Shown: positions 16,721-25,566, counted from the stretch's first letter. The stretch is 52,348 nucleotides of DNA from Nocardia jejuensis NBRC 103114 (GCF_001613145.1 NZ_BDBU01000063.1:1-52348); one strand, 5' to 3'. Numbers and translations are program-made. The notes: generated from the letters alone by a model not told the origin.

Positions 16721-17137
16721 TCAACTGACGACACAGGCGGAACCGAGGTTGACGCCGGTGCCGATGTTCACCGGCTGGCGGATCTGGGAGGTGGCGTTCG
16801 GCTGGATCGCGTAGAGGTAGGTGGGCTTGGTGGAGGACGGGGTCCAGGTCGCCTTCGCGACACCGCCGGACGGCTTGGCATCGGCGAAACCGGTGGGTCC
16901 CTGGCCTTCTTCGAAGAAGTAGACGGTTTGGCTGTCGTCGTCCACCGAGACCGTCACCGTGTAGGAGCAGCCCGTGCCGAAGCTGTGAGCGCCGAAGGTC
17001 GGCGAGGGTGCGATCGCGATACCGGTGACGGTCGCCGAGGCGGGCGCGGCGAACGCGGTCACGCTTGCCGCGACGCCGAGTACGGCGACTCCGACGGCGT
17101 TGCGAATCAAATTGGACGACTTCATGTTTCGTGTCAT
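16721..17137 (-). CDS. Exported beta-rich protein (138 residues)
   Basis: 138 residues from the ATG at 17137, which has GGAGGACAC upstream; a second ATG four codons later is possible. The signal peptide ends near ASATVTG. The mature part reads as a small immunoglobulin-like beta sandwich: TGCSYTVTVSVDDDSQTVYF, then GGVAKATWTPSSTKPTYLYA, and a closing cysteine in GSACVVS that could pair with the first. Expected extracellular; ligand unknown. Likely co-transcribed with the 64-residue exported protein 23 bases downstream. Its 5' region borders the SigJ-type sigma factor gene, transcribed the same way. Confidence 0.7.
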   Translation of the reverse strand: MTRNMKSSNLIRNAVGVAVLGVAASVTAFAAPASATVTGIAIAPSPTFGAHSFGTGCSYTVTVSVDDDSQTVYFFEEGQGPTGFADAKPSGGVAKATWTPSSTKPTYLYAIQPNATSQIRQPVNIGTGVNLGSACVVS

Positions 17138-17256
17138 GGTGGGGGAGTGTCCTCCGGGTGCATGTGGAAACCATTGTCCCGAAACTTGTTTCGGGTAATA
17201 GCTATATGTTGTCAACCGCCGGAGTCTCGACACCATCGGGCACATGCCCTATATCC

Positions 17257-18141
17257 CTACATCCAGACCCTCAACTTCTCCGGATTGCGGATCGCCCAGA
17301 TGCGCGTGATGCGAGCGTCGGCGATGTCGAAGGCGTAGACCGAGACGGTGACGCCGTCGACCTGCGCCACCAACCCGGGCTGCCCGTTCACGGTGCGCTC
17401 GACGAGGGTCGGTAGGGAGTTTCGTGCGGCGATCTCCATCCAGGTGCGGGCGATCCGGTCGCCGCCGACGATCGGATGGAAGAACGCGGGGACCAGCCCG
17501 CCGCTGTCGGCGGTCGCGATCGCCTGCGGATCCAGCAGCGCGACAAGGGCTTCGATGTTCGTTGTCTCCCATGCGTGCTTGAACGCCCTGACCACACCGG
17601 CCCGCTCGTCGGTCGACGGACTGCGCGAGGTGCGGATCCGACCCCGGGCGGACGAGGCCAGCTGGCGGCAGGCGGCGGGCGTGCGGCCGACGACCTCGGC
17701 GACTTCGGCGAAGGAGTAGCGGAACACGTCGTGCAGGACGAAGGCCACCCGCTCGGCGGGGGTCATGGAATCCAGGACGACCAGAAACGCCATGCTGATC
17801 GACTCGTCGAGGGTGACCCGATCGGCCGGATCGGCCGGAACCGGACCACCGAGCCATTCGGCCCGATCCGGCACCGGCTCCGGAATCCATTCCCCCACAT
17901 AACTTTCCCGGCGCGCACGGGCGGACCCGAGCAGATCCAGGCAGATCCGCCCCGCGACCGTCGTGAACCACGCCCCCGGCGTGTGAACCTCACGGCGCTG
18001 TAGTTCGGACAGCGCGTACCAGCGCGCGTAGGTCTCCTGCACCACGTCCTCGGCCTCCGCCAGCGAGCCGAGCAGCCGGTAGGCGAGGTTGATCAGCCGA
18101 CGGCGTTCGCTGATCACCACGGGCAACTCCGGATCTGTCAT
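17257..18141 (-). CDS. sigJ: ECF41-type RNA polymerase sigma factor (SigJ-like)
   Basis: 294 residues. Sigma region 2 (RRRLINLAYRLLGSLAEAED through VVQETYARWY) and region 4 (MTPAERVAFVLHDVFRYSFAEVAEVVGRTPAACRQLASSARGR) are clear. The C-terminal 95 residues form a SnoaL-like domain ending NPEKL, the conserved motif that marks ECF41 factors and replaces a separate anti-sigma protein. The other ECF41 motif, normally DGGG(K/R), reads DSGGL here. ECF41 genes usually sit beside the oxidoreductase-type genes they control; here a divergent FMN reductase starts 138 bases away, and a SnoaL-like gene follows it. Those two are the best candidate targets. Confidence 0.9.
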   Translation of the reverse strand: MTDPELPVVISERRRLINLAYRLLGSLAEAEDVVQETYARWYALSELQRREVHTPGAWFTTVAGRICLDLLGSARARRESYVGEWIPEPVPDRAEWLGGPVPADPADRVTLDESISMAFLVVLDSMTPAERVAFVLHDVFRYSFAEVAEVVGRTPAACRQLASSARGRIRTSRSPSTDERAGVVRAFKHAWETTNIEALVALLDPQAIATADSGGLVPAFFHPIVGGDRIARTWMEIAARNSLPTLVERTVNGQPGLVAQVDGVTVSVYAFDIADARITRIWAIRNPEKLRVWM

Positions 18142-18279
18142 GGTGCGCACTCCTTCGGTCGGCTCGAGCCCTTGTTCATCTGACGAATCAGCGACCCGAA
18201 TTGTGAGGCGGCCTGACATTCCGGTCGGCTGCGTCGTCGGAAGAGTGTGAACATTTCCGGCAGAGCAGGAGCATCGGAC

Positions 18280-18852
18280 ATGACCCGAATCGCGATCATC
18301 CTCGGTAGTACTCGTCCCAAACGTAACGGCCCGCAGGTCGCCCGGTGGGTGCTGGAGGCCGCCTCGGCCCGCACGGACGCGGAATTCGAACTGATCGACC
18401 TGCGCGATCACCCCCTGCCACACCTGGACGAGGCGGTCGCCCCGATGTTCGGCCCGTCGGTCAACGAGCACACCCGTGCCTGGGCCGAGCGGATCGCCCC
18501 CTTCGACGGCTACGTCATCGTGACTCCGGAGTACAACTACTCCGTTCCGGGCGTGCTGAAGAACGCCCTCGATCACCTCTTCGCCGAATGGGGCAACAAG
18601 GCAGTCGGTTTCGTCTCCTACGGCGCCGGTGGCGGCATCCGCGCCGTGGAACATCTGCGCTCGATCTGCACCGCCCTGGGCATGGCCGATGTGGGACGTC
18701 AGGTCGTGGTCTCTGTGCTCACCGATTTCGAGAACTACACGGTCTTCACCCCGCGCGAACGTCACGCCGCCGACCTGACCGCGATGCTCGATCAACTCGT
18801 CACCTGGAGCGCCGCCCTCGCACCGGTGCGCGCCCCGATCGCCGTCGGCTGA
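18280..18852 (+). CDS. NADPH-dependent FMN reductase family protein
   Basis: 190 residues, flavodoxin-like fold. The FMN phosphate loop is LGSTRPKRNGPQVARWV near residues 9-25. The flavin-contacting segment TPEYNYSVPGVLKNALDHL is the family hallmark, and SYGAGGGIRAVEHLR follows. Such proteins reduce quinones, azo dyes, chromate or free flavin with NAD(P)H. AGGAG eight bases before the ATG at 18280 decides the start over an in-frame upstream GTG. It forms a probable operon with the SnoaL-like gene 17 bases downstream and is divergent from the sigJ-like gene, so it may belong to its regulon. Confidence 0.9.
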   Translation: MTRIAIILGSTRPKRNGPQVARWVLEAASARTDAEFELIDLRDHPLPHLDEAVAPMFGPSVNEHTRAWAERIAPFDGYVIVTPEYNYSVPGVLKNALDHLFAEWGNKAVGFVSYGAGGGIRAVEHLRSICTALGMADVGRQVVVSVLTDFENYTVFTPRERHAADLTAMLDQLVTWSAALAPVRAPIAVG

Positions 18853-18869
18853 CCAGAAAGGAACGACCA

Positions 18870-19310
18870 ATGCCTGATCGACGCGAATCGAACGATGCCG
18901 CGATCACCGCGCAGCTCGGCGCACTCATCGAAGGAATCGAGTCCGCCGATCTCGACGCCCTGATGCGCCTGTACTCCGCCGACGTCGTCTCCTTCGACGT
19001 CGAACCCCCACTTCAGCACGTCGGCACCGCCGCGAAATCGAAGAACTGGGCCAAGGTCTTCACCTTCTTCGAGAAACCGACCTACGAGCTGCGAGACCTG
19101 ACCCTCACCGTCGGTCAGGACGTGGCCTTCGCGCACGCCTTCGGCCGCCTCGGCGGCACCCTGCGCGGCGGTCCGACCGTCACGGGCATGTGGGTCCGGG
19201 CCACCTTCGGCTTCCGCAAGCTCGACGGCGTCTGGCTGATCACCCACGACCAGGTCTCGGTCCCGTTCGATATGTCCACCGGTCAGGGCGTCACCGACCT
19301 CGAACCCTGA
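18870..19310 (+). CDS. SnoaL-like (NTF2-fold) protein
   Basis: 146 residues, preceded by AAAGGAA. The NTF2/SnoaL-like fold is indicated by the N-terminal helices (ALIEGIESADLDALMRLYSADVVSFD), the middle strand segment DVAFAHAFGRLGGTLRGGP and the closing strands WVRATFGFRKLDGVWLITHDQVSVPFDM. Many such proteins are annotated as ketosteroid-isomerase-related; here no catalytic pair can be assigned, so binding or isomerase roles are both possible. It follows the FMN reductase closely, and the fold repeats that of the C-terminal domain of the neighbouring sigma factor. Note that the sigma factor and this protein could bind a similar ligand (speculation). Confidence 0.85.
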   Translation: MPDRRESNDAAITAQLGALIEGIESADLDALMRLYSADVVSFDVEPPLQHVGTAAKSKNWAKVFTFFEKPTYELRDLTLTVGQDVAFAHAFGRLGGTLRGGPTVTGMWVRATFGFRKLDGVWLITHDQVSVPFDMSTGQGVTDLEP

Positions 19311-19362
19311 TCGCTGCCGGGCCCCCGCCCACCGCATCGAGAATTTCGGCCATACTTTCCCT

Positions 19363-20412
19363 ATGAGTACGGTGCAGGAGGCGGGGATCCGGGACTGGGA
19401 CTTCGCGCGCGGGATAGCGAGCGTCCTGCTCATGGTCGGCTACGCGCGCGATCACGGCGTGCCGGTCGCCCGAATGTTGCAGGGCAGCGGCCTGAGCGAA
19501 GCGACGCTCACCGATCCGGACGCGCAGATCGACGCGCGCACCGAGTTGGCCGTCATCCGCAACCTGGTGCGAGAACTGGGCGACCGGCCGAACCTCGGTC
19601 TGGAGGTCGGCCGCCGCTACCGGATCACCACCTTCGGCATCTTCGGTTTCGCCTGTGTCAGCAGCCCGACGCTGGGCGAGGCCATCGCGTTCGCGCTGCG
19701 CTACCTGGAACTGAGCTTCACCTTCTGTATCCCCGAAGCACGCTGGCAGCCGGGCGAATTCGTGGCCCGCATCCACGACGAACGAGTGCCCGCGGATGTG
19801 CGCCGATTCCTGGTCGAACGCGACGTCACCGCCATGCATCAGATGCTGTGCGACCTGGTCGGCCATCGACTGGAGCTGATGCGGGCGGAGTTCGACTACC
19901 CGGCTCCGTCCGACACCGACCAGTACCTCGAAATCTACGGTCTGCTACCGCGTTTCGAGCAGCCGAAGAATCTCCTGTCGATCGATCCCGCGGTACTGGA
20001 GAAGCCGCTCCCGCAGGCCAACGAACACACCTGGGCCATGTGCCTGGCGCAGTGCCGTGATCTGGTGTCGCGCCGCCGCGCCCGCACCGGCATAGCGGCC
20101 GAGGTGCGCGAGCGCCTGGTCCCGCGCGGCGGCGTGGACGGGTTCGCGGTCCCGCCCGGAATCGACGTCGTGGCAAGGGATCTCAATATGAGCACCCGCA
20201 CGCTGCGCCGGCACCTGGATACCGCGGGCACCAGCTACCGCCAGCTCCTGGACGAGGTACGGCGCGCGCTGGCCGAGGAAATGCTCACGGCCACACCACT
20301 TTCGGTGAGCGATGTGGCGATCCGGCTGGGCTACGCGGAGGCCTCGACCTTCATCCACGCCTTCAAACGCTGGACCGGCACCACTCCGTCGGCCTACCGC
20401 CGCAGCGTGTGA
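19363..20412 (+). CDS. AraC family transcriptional regulator
   Basis: 349 residues. The N-terminal 200 residues match the ArmT/OruR-type ligand domain of AraC regulators (GYARDHGVPVARMLQGSGLSEATLTDPD near 27-54, and FGIFGFACVSSPTLGEAI). The C-terminal 95 residues hold the double helix-turn-helix: VVARDLNMSTRTLRRHLDTAG, then SVSDVAIRLGYAEASTFIHAFKRWTGTTPSAYR. Such proteins activate catabolic genes for lipids or aromatic compounds. It starts 53 bases after the SnoaL-like gene on the same strand and ends three bases from the convergent phosphoesterase gene. Its target is not evident. Confidence 0.9.
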   Translation: MSTVQEAGIRDWDFARGIASVLLMVGYARDHGVPVARMLQGSGLSEATLTDPDAQIDARTELAVIRNLVRELGDRPNLGLEVGRRYRITTFGIFGFACVSSPTLGEAIAFALRYLELSFTFCIPEARWQPGEFVARIHDERVPADVRRFLVERDVTAMHQMLCDLVGHRLELMRAEFDYPAPSDTDQYLEIYGLLPRFEQPKNLLSIDPAVLEKPLPQANEHTWAMCLAQCRDLVSRRRARTGIAAEVRERLVPRGGVDGFAVPPGIDVVARDLNMSTRTLRRHLDTAGTSYRQLLDEVRRALAEEMLTATPLSVSDVAIRLGYAEASTFIHAFKRWTGTTPSAYRRSV

Positions 20413-20415
20413 TCC

Positions 20416-21195
20416 TCAATCCAGCGGTTCGCCGAGCCATCCGCCCATGGCGATCGGCCGGAACATCGACAGCAGCGCGCCGTCCTTGATCGAGTGGAAC
20501 ACCAGCGACGGATCCGGTGCGAAGTCGATCGGCACGTGACCCGGTCGCGCGGTCTCCCACTCGCAGCCGATGGTGGAGGACACGCTCGGCGCGACGATCA
20601 GCGGCTTGCCCGCGAACTGCGCCATCAACCCCGCGTGCACATGCCCGGTCAGCACCGCGAGAATCCGGTCGTCACCGGCCACAATCTCGGCCAGCCGCTC
20701 CGGATTGGTGAGCCGGATCGGATCGGTCACCGTGGACTGCACGGGAATCGGCGGATGATGCATGGCCACCAGCACCGATTCATCCTCGGCGGTCTCGGCC
20801 AGCGCCGTGGTCAGGAACTCGAAGGTCTCCTCGGCCAGTAACCCCTCGGCCTTGCCCGGAATGCTCGAATCGAGCAGCACCAGGGTCACCTCGTCCGCCC
20901 GGAACACCTGATTGATCGGCTCGTAGCTGGAGGCTTCCTCGAACAGCACGGTGCGCATATTGCCGCGATCATCGTGATTGCCGGGCAGGATCAGCACCGG
21001 CACATCCGCTACCAGCGCCGCCCGCGCCTGCTGGTACTCCTCGATCTCGCCCTCGTCGGCGATGTCCCCCGTGACCACGATGACGTCCGGTCGCTGCGGC
21101 AGCTCGGCGAGGAAGGCCATAACCCGTTCGGCGCGTTCGTTGTTCCGTGCGCCCATGTCGAAGTGGGTGTCACTGAGCTGTGCCAGCAGAACCAT
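20416..21195 (-). CDS. Metallophosphoesterase, CpdA/Rv0805-like class III phosphodiesterase
   Basis: 259 residues. All dimetal motifs are present: D9 and H11 (LSDTHF), D44 (VTGDIAD), N73-H74-D75 (GNHDDRG), H146 (AMHHPP), and H185 and H187 in GHVHAG. Cytoplasmic members hydrolyse 3',5'-cyclic nucleotides or other phosphodiesters; Rv0805 of M. tuberculosis is the closest type I can name. The C-terminal 40 residues (PDPSLVFHSIKDGALLSMFRPIA) match the extra C-terminal segment of that group. Cyclic-AMP hydrolysis is likely but not certain. Isolated gene, convergent with the AraC regulator. Confidence 0.88.
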   Translation of the reverse strand: MVLLAQLSDTHFDMGARNNERAERVMAFLAELPQRPDVIVVTGDIADEGEIEEYQQARAALVADVPVLILPGNHDDRGNMRTVLFEEASSYEPINQVFRADEVTLVLLDSSIPGKAEGLLAEETFEFLTTALAETAEDESVLVAMHHPPIPVQSTVTDPIRLTNPERLAEIVAGDDRILAVLTGHVHAGLMAQFAGKPLIVAPSVSSTIGCEWETARPGHVPIDFAPDPSLVFHSIKDGALLSMFRPIAMGGWLGEPLD

Positions 21196-21331
21196 CGGTG
21201 TTCGCTTTCTGTGAATGGCCGCATCATTGCGCCCGATCGCGCCGCAAACCTCGCGGGCACCCCATCGAGGCTAGTTGACCTGCCGGGATACGGTCTCGGT
21301 GAGACTCGCCACCGAATATAGCGATTTCACA

Positions 21332-22120
21332 TCAATGGCGGATGTCGGTGACTCCGGTCATGAGTTCGCTTGCCTTGCTCAGCAGTTGCTCCGGAGCGTC
21401 GTTCACGGGCACCCCGTCGATGTTCCAGAAGTCCGCTCCCGGGTGGGCCTCGAGATCCAGCACCGCCGGATCTCGCCACGACGCCTCCAGACCGAGTCGC
21501 CAGGAATGCAGATGCGTCCGGGGATACGCCCCGGACCTGTCGAAGAGCGGATCGCCGACGATCGCGTGTCCGATCCACGCCAGGTGTACGCGAATCTGAT
21601 GCCGTCGCCCGGTGATCGGCCGCAGCGCCAGCACGGTGTGCGTCTGGGTGCGGGCCAGCGTCGCGAACTCCGTGATCGACGGATAGTTCTTGCCCGCCAG
21701 CAGATCTCGCTCGTCCACCCGCCAGGCGTCACCGTCGCGCGCGATGCTCTCGCGCGGCGCGGCGATCCGCACCCGGTTCTTGCGACCCACGCTCAGCGGC
21801 AGATCGATCACTCCGCGCTCGGGGAGTTCGGTGCCGACGACCACCGCGAGATACGCCTTGGCCGCCGTGCGCTTGTTGAATTGCCGGGTCAGCTCCCCGT
21901 GCGCGGGCAATTGTTTGGCCAGCAGCACCAGCCCCGAGGTCACCTTGTCGATCCGATGCACCGGGTAGAGCGTCTCACCGAGCGCGGCCGCCATCTCCAC
22001 GATGTCGGTGTCGTGTCGCTCGCCCGTCACCGAGATCCCCGCGGGCTTGTTCAAGGCGAGGACGGCGTCATCCTCGGTGATCAGGCACTGGGTGCGCAGC
22101 TCGGGCCAGGACGTCTCCAC
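21332..22120 (-). CDS. RluA-family pseudouridine synthase
   Basis: 262 residues. Converts uridine to pseudouridine in rRNA or tRNA. The catalytic aspartate is D58 in the motif HRIDKVTSGL. The other family blocks are LALNKPAGISV at 21-31, AKAYLAVVVG, and TGRRHQIRVHLAWIGHAIVGDPLF. There is no S4 domain, so it is of the short RluA/TruC-like type. The exact target site cannot be read from sequence. The gene stands alone between the metallophosphoesterase and the WS/DGAT gene, all on the minus strand but with gaps of more than 75 bases. Confidence 0.9.
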   Translation of the reverse strand: METSWPELRTQCLITEDDAVLALNKPAGISVTGERHDTDIVEMAAALGETLYPVHRIDKVTSGLVLLAKQLPAHGELTRQFNKRTAAKAYLAVVVGTELPERGVIDLPLSVGRKNRVRIAAPRESIARDGDAWRVDERDLLAGKNYPSITEFATLARTQTHTVLALRPITGRRHQIRVHLAWIGHAIVGDPLFDRSGAYPRTHLHSWRLGLEASWRDPAVLDLEAHPGADFWNIDGVPVNDAPEQLLSKASELMTGVTDIRH

Positions 22121-22198
22121 CGGGGCCAGCGTAGTGACCGTGCTTGTGCCGCTCGCCCCGGCCCATCGGACTGTCGGACGCGGGGCGGCGGATCCGGC

Positions 22199-23566
22199 TC
22201 AGGCGACCGCGCGCTCGAGTTCGGCGAGACCGGCCTCCAGATGATCGGGGAAGCGATCGAGGTCGGGGACCGTGCGACGGCAGCCGACGATGCCGAAGTC
22301 GAGGTTCTCGCTATTGCTGGTGAGCGTGATGTTCATGGCCTGCGAATCGAACGGAATCGACAGCGGGTAGTTGCTGTCCAGCCTCGCGCCCTGCATGTAG
22401 ACCGGCTTGCGCGGCCCGGGCACATTCGAGATCACCAGGTTGAACGGCATGCGGGGCAGGCCCTCGAAGCCGGGTATCACCGAGACGCCCAGCGGTGTCA
22501 TCAGCAGAGCGGACAGCGCCATCGCCTCCAGCTTCGGCAGCTGGGTGAAGACCTGCTTGGTCTCGCGCATCGAGGTGCTGATCGCGGTGAGTCGCTCGAT
22601 CGGATCGTCCAGGTGGGTGGCCAGGTTCGCCAGGCAGGCCGCGACGATATTGCCTTCGGACGCATCGGATTCCGCGGCGCTGCGAATATTGACCGGCACC
22701 ATGGCGATCAGCGGGTCGGCGGGCAGGGCGTCGTGCTCGATCAGGTACGCGCGCAATGCCGCCGCGCTCATGGCGAGCACGACATCGTTGACCGTCGCAC
22801 CGGTGGCCGTGCGAATCGCGTTGACCCGCTCCATCGGCCAGCTTCGCACGGCGATGCTGCGCGCCCCGCCGATCGGCACATTGAACATGGTGGGCGGCGC
22901 GGTCATGGGCAGGGTGAGCCGGCCGTCGATGATTCCGCGCAGCGGCGTCGCGATCGAACGGCTGTTGCGGATGATTCGCGGCAGGGCCCGGCGCAGTTGC
23001 TGCCAGGGGCTGTCGACGTGCTCGGCCTCGAAGGCGTCCTTGGTGACGGGCGGCGGAGTGACCCACGGGACGCGGACCCGGGTGTCGAGCGGATCGTCGG
23101 TGAGTGTGCGCTGCAGCAGTCGCATGGCCGAGACGCCGTCGATGAGCGCGTGATGCATCTTGACGTAGACGGCGAAGCGGCCGTCGTCGAGTCCCTCGAT
23201 GAGCCGGGTCTCCCACAGCGGGCGATGCCGGTCCAGCAGCTGCCCGTGTAGTCGTTCGGTCAGGTCCAGCAGGTCGCCCATGCCGCCGGGGGAGGGCAGC
23301 GCGCTGCGCCGCACGTGATAGTGCAGGTCCACATTTTCCGCGTGTGACCAGGCCAGACTCGAGAAGCCGCCGAACATGCGGCTGGGATGCCTGCGGAATC
23401 GGGGGCGCACCTCGGTGGCCGCGGCCATGGTTTCGTAGAGCTCGCGAGCGAACTCGGGACCCGCGTCGGCGGGCGGCTCGAACAGCTGCAGGCCGCCCAC
23501 GTGCATGGGATGCTCGCGAGATTCGAAGGCCAGGAAGATCGCGTCGAGAGGGTTGAGAAAATCCAT
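22199..23566 (-). CDS. Wax ester synthase/diacylglycerol acyltransferase (WS/DGAT)
   Basis: 455 residues, the usual length for this actinobacterial family. It esterifies diacylglycerol or long-chain alcohols with acyl-CoA, making storage triacylglycerol or wax esters at the membrane. The catalytic motif HHxxxDG is intact at H138-H139, D143 and G144 (MHHALIDGVS). Other conserved blocks are PLWETRLIEGL, NDVVLAMSAAALRAYL and NLVISNVPGPRKPVYMQGARL near the C-terminus. The start ATG opens at MDFLNPLDAIFLAFE, the family's typical beginning. Several paralogues are expected in such genomes; nothing here assigns a particular lipid. Confidence 0.93.
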   Translation of the reverse strand: MDFLNPLDAIFLAFESREHPMHVGGLQLFEPPADAGPEFARELYETMAAATEVRPRFRRHPSRMFGGFSSLAWSHAENVDLHYHVRRSALPSPGGMGDLLDLTERLHGQLLDRHRPLWETRLIEGLDDGRFAVYVKMHHALIDGVSAMRLLQRTLTDDPLDTRVRVPWVTPPPVTKDAFEAEHVDSPWQQLRRALPRIIRNSRSIATPLRGIIDGRLTLPMTAPPTMFNVPIGGARSIAVRSWPMERVNAIRTATGATVNDVVLAMSAAALRAYLIEHDALPADPLIAMVPVNIRSAAESDASEGNIVAACLANLATHLDDPIERLTAISTSMRETKQVFTQLPKLEAMALSALLMTPLGVSVIPGFEGLPRMPFNLVISNVPGPRKPVYMQGARLDSNYPLSIPFDSQAMNITLTSNSENLDFGIVGCRRTVPDLDRFPDHLEAGLAELERAVA

Positions 23567-23647
23567 CGGTTTCGCCTAACCGGTGGGCCGGAAGCCCGGA
23601 GTGGGGATACGGTCAGGCGACGCTGCCCCCGCTGCGGTAGTGGTGAA

Positions 23648-24424
23648 TCAGGTTATCACCGTGTCGTATTCGTCATAACCCGACGCGCGTTGTGTAAACC
23701 CACACCGGCGTGTGCTGGAGGATTGCTCACGTTCTATATCCGCCCGGGACGCGAAGGCCATGCTGAGGATGGTGCGGCGGCCGTGCGCGAACGGGTGAAC
23801 CCGGTGCAGCGTGGTGTCGGCCCGAATCAGGTAGAGGTCACCGGGATTGAGCTCCCAGGAGCGAATCGGATTGCGGGTCAGCGTGCGGTAGATGTCGGAG
23901 TGGTCCCAGTCCCGCCGGGTGTGCGCCACCGTCTGCACGAAACCGCCGTCCTGCAGCGGCGGGCACTCGACCACCAGGATGAAGGCGAAAGCGTAGTCGT
24001 CCCAATGCCAGCGGCCCGGATCGTCGCTGTGATGCCGCCGCGAAACCCCGTACCGCCGAGCCACCGGATGCGGCAGCACCGATTCGTCGGCGACCACGGA
24101 CAGCATGTGCCGCAACGGTTCACAGTCGTACAGCAGGGGGATGGCCTGCGCGCCTCCCCGGACCTCCTGTGAACCGATGTCGATCCGCTGCCGTGCCGCA
24201 GGCTCACCGCCCTCGGCGTTCTCCCGCGATTCGTCCCACTGCCGATGGTGATCGACCAGGGTCAGCGCCTCGGCGGCGAGCATGCGTTTGACCCGGTGCG
24301 GGAGCAGGAAGCCGAGGCGGGCGATGCCGCTCTCCGCCAGTCGGTCTCGTGCGTGGGTGAGCGCGGCGGGATCTATCCGGGACAGATGTCGCCGCGCCGT
24401 GTCGAGCGTGCTGTTGGGCTGCAC
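23648..24424 (-). CDS. ArpA/HalD-like Fe(II)/2-oxoglutarate-dependent oxygenase
   Basis: 258 residues from GTG at 24424, which starts just before TLDTARRHLSRIDPAAL; an ATG at 24493 would add 23 residues unlike the family. The iron-binding facial triad is probably H140 and D142 (WHWDDYAFAF) with H207 (TTLHRVHP), and the 2-oxoglutarate-binding arginine follows in GRRTILSMAF. The fold and the GDLYLIRADTTLHRV stretch resemble ArpA-like proteins and the amino-acid halogenases BesD/HalD. Halogenases have Gly in place of the Asp, so this should be a hydroxylase or related oxygenase acting on a free amino acid or a similar small molecule. Divergent from the LLM oxidoreductase. Confidence 0.72.
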   Translation of the reverse strand: MQPNSTLDTARRHLSRIDPAALTHARDRLAESGIARLGFLLPHRVKRMLAAEALTLVDHHRQWDESRENAEGGEPAARQRIDIGSQEVRGGAQAIPLLYDCEPLRHMLSVVADESVLPHPVARRYGVSRRHHSDDPGRWHWDDYAFAFILVVECPPLQDGGFVQTVAHTRRDWDHSDIYRTLTRNPIRSWELNPGDLYLIRADTTLHRVHPFAHGRRTILSMAFASRADIEREQSSSTRRCGFTQRASGYDEYDTVIT

Positions 24425-24607
24425 CCGGCAATTGTAATCCGTTGCCTGCCAACGAATGTGGATTCGGATTGCCGCTTGATCACAATCCGACACGCGCGGG
24501 TGAGATCAGCTGCGCGCGGTGGGTCCCGAGTTCGGGTCGCGGACTCGCCGGAACGACGGGGGCAGGGCTGGAACGGGCAGGTCAGCAAGGGTAACTTGAA
24601 GTTCGCT

Positions 24608-25465
24608 ATGGGCGACTATGGGCATGAGCTCAGGTTCGGGATCTTCGTTCCGCCCGAGGCGGCGCGCGGCCGCTCGCTGCTGCGACTGGTTCGTCTCGCC
24701 GACGAGTCCGGGCTCGACGTGCTCGCGGTGCAGGATCACCCGTACCAGCCCGCCTTCCTCGACACCTGGACTCTGCTGTCGTATCTGGCCGCGACCACCC
24801 GCAATCTCACCCTGATGCCCGCGGTCGCCAACCTCCCGCTCCGGCCGCCCGCCGTCCTGGCCCGCAGTGCCGCCAGCCTGGATCTGCTCAGCGGCGGCCG
24901 GGTCGAACTCGGCCTCGGCGCGGGTGCGTTCTGGGACGCGATCGAGGCGATGGGCGGTCAGCGCCGCACCCCCGGCCAGGCCCTCACCGCCCTGCGCGAG
25001 GCCGTGGCCGTGCTGCGCGCGCTGTGGGGGACCGAGGAACGCCTGCGCCTGGACGGTGACTTCTACCCGCTGCGCGGTGCGAAACCCGGTCCAGCCCCGG
25101 CACATCCGATCGGCATCTGGTTCGGCGTCTACGGCCCGCGCGCCCTGCGCCTGGCCGGTGAACTGGCCGACGGCTGGCTCGGTGGCTACGCCTACGCCCC
25201 GCCGGACACCCTCGCGGCCCACATGCACGCGATAGACGCCGGAGCCCGAGCCGCGGGCCGCGTCCCCGCCCTGATCCGGCGTGCCTACATCATCGACCCC
25301 TCGATGCCCCCGGCTCACCTCACCGACATCGCTCTCCGCGAAGGCGTCAGCGAATTCCTGCTGCCCGTCTCCCCGGACGGTGATCAGGCAACCCACCGCT
25401 TCGCCACGGAAACAGCCCCCGCTGTCCGTGCGGCGGTAGCGGCCGCGCGCGCCTCTTCCGGTTGA
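24608..25465 (+). CDS. LLM-class flavin/F420-dependent oxidoreductase
   Basis: 285 residues, luciferase-like TIM barrel. Features are LRFGIFVPPEAARGRSLLRLVRLADESGLDVLAVQDHP at the N-terminus, the loop SLDLLSGGRVELGLGAGAFWDAIEAMGG, and PIGIWFGVYGPRALRLAGELADGWL. Members use FMN or, commonly in mycolata, F420 to oxidise or reduce small molecules; the cofactor is not certain from motifs alone. The frame is open well upstream, but the first 120 codons there are low quality and antisense to the ArpA-like gene; ATG at 24608 begins right at the barrel. The gene is divergent from the ArpA-like oxygenase with a 183-base spacer. Confidence 0.88.
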   Translation: MGDYGHELRFGIFVPPEAARGRSLLRLVRLADESGLDVLAVQDHPYQPAFLDTWTLLSYLAATTRNLTLMPAVANLPLRPPAVLARSAASLDLLSGGRVELGLGAGAFWDAIEAMGGQRRTPGQALTALREAVAVLRALWGTEERLRLDGDFYPLRGAKPGPAPAHPIGIWFGVYGPRALRLAGELADGWLGGYAYAPPDTLAAHMHAIDAGARAAGRVPALIRRAYIIDPSMPPAHLTDIALREGVSEFLLPVSPDGDQATHRFATETAPAVRAAVAAARASSG

Positions 25466-25566
25466 ACCGATCGGGACGCGTCGTGAGGGGTTGCGACTCG
25501 TGACTTTCCGGCGTCCGAGCCGCACTTCGGCGACCCAGGGTCGAGAGCGCGCTCTCCGAGCTCGCT

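Noticed and set aside
18214..18238. ECF41-like promoter (TGACA with CGTC) upstream of the FMN reductase gene
   Set aside because: The upstream element differs from the TGTCACA consensus and the spacing to either CGTC is ambiguous, so it is left as a thought rather than a feature.
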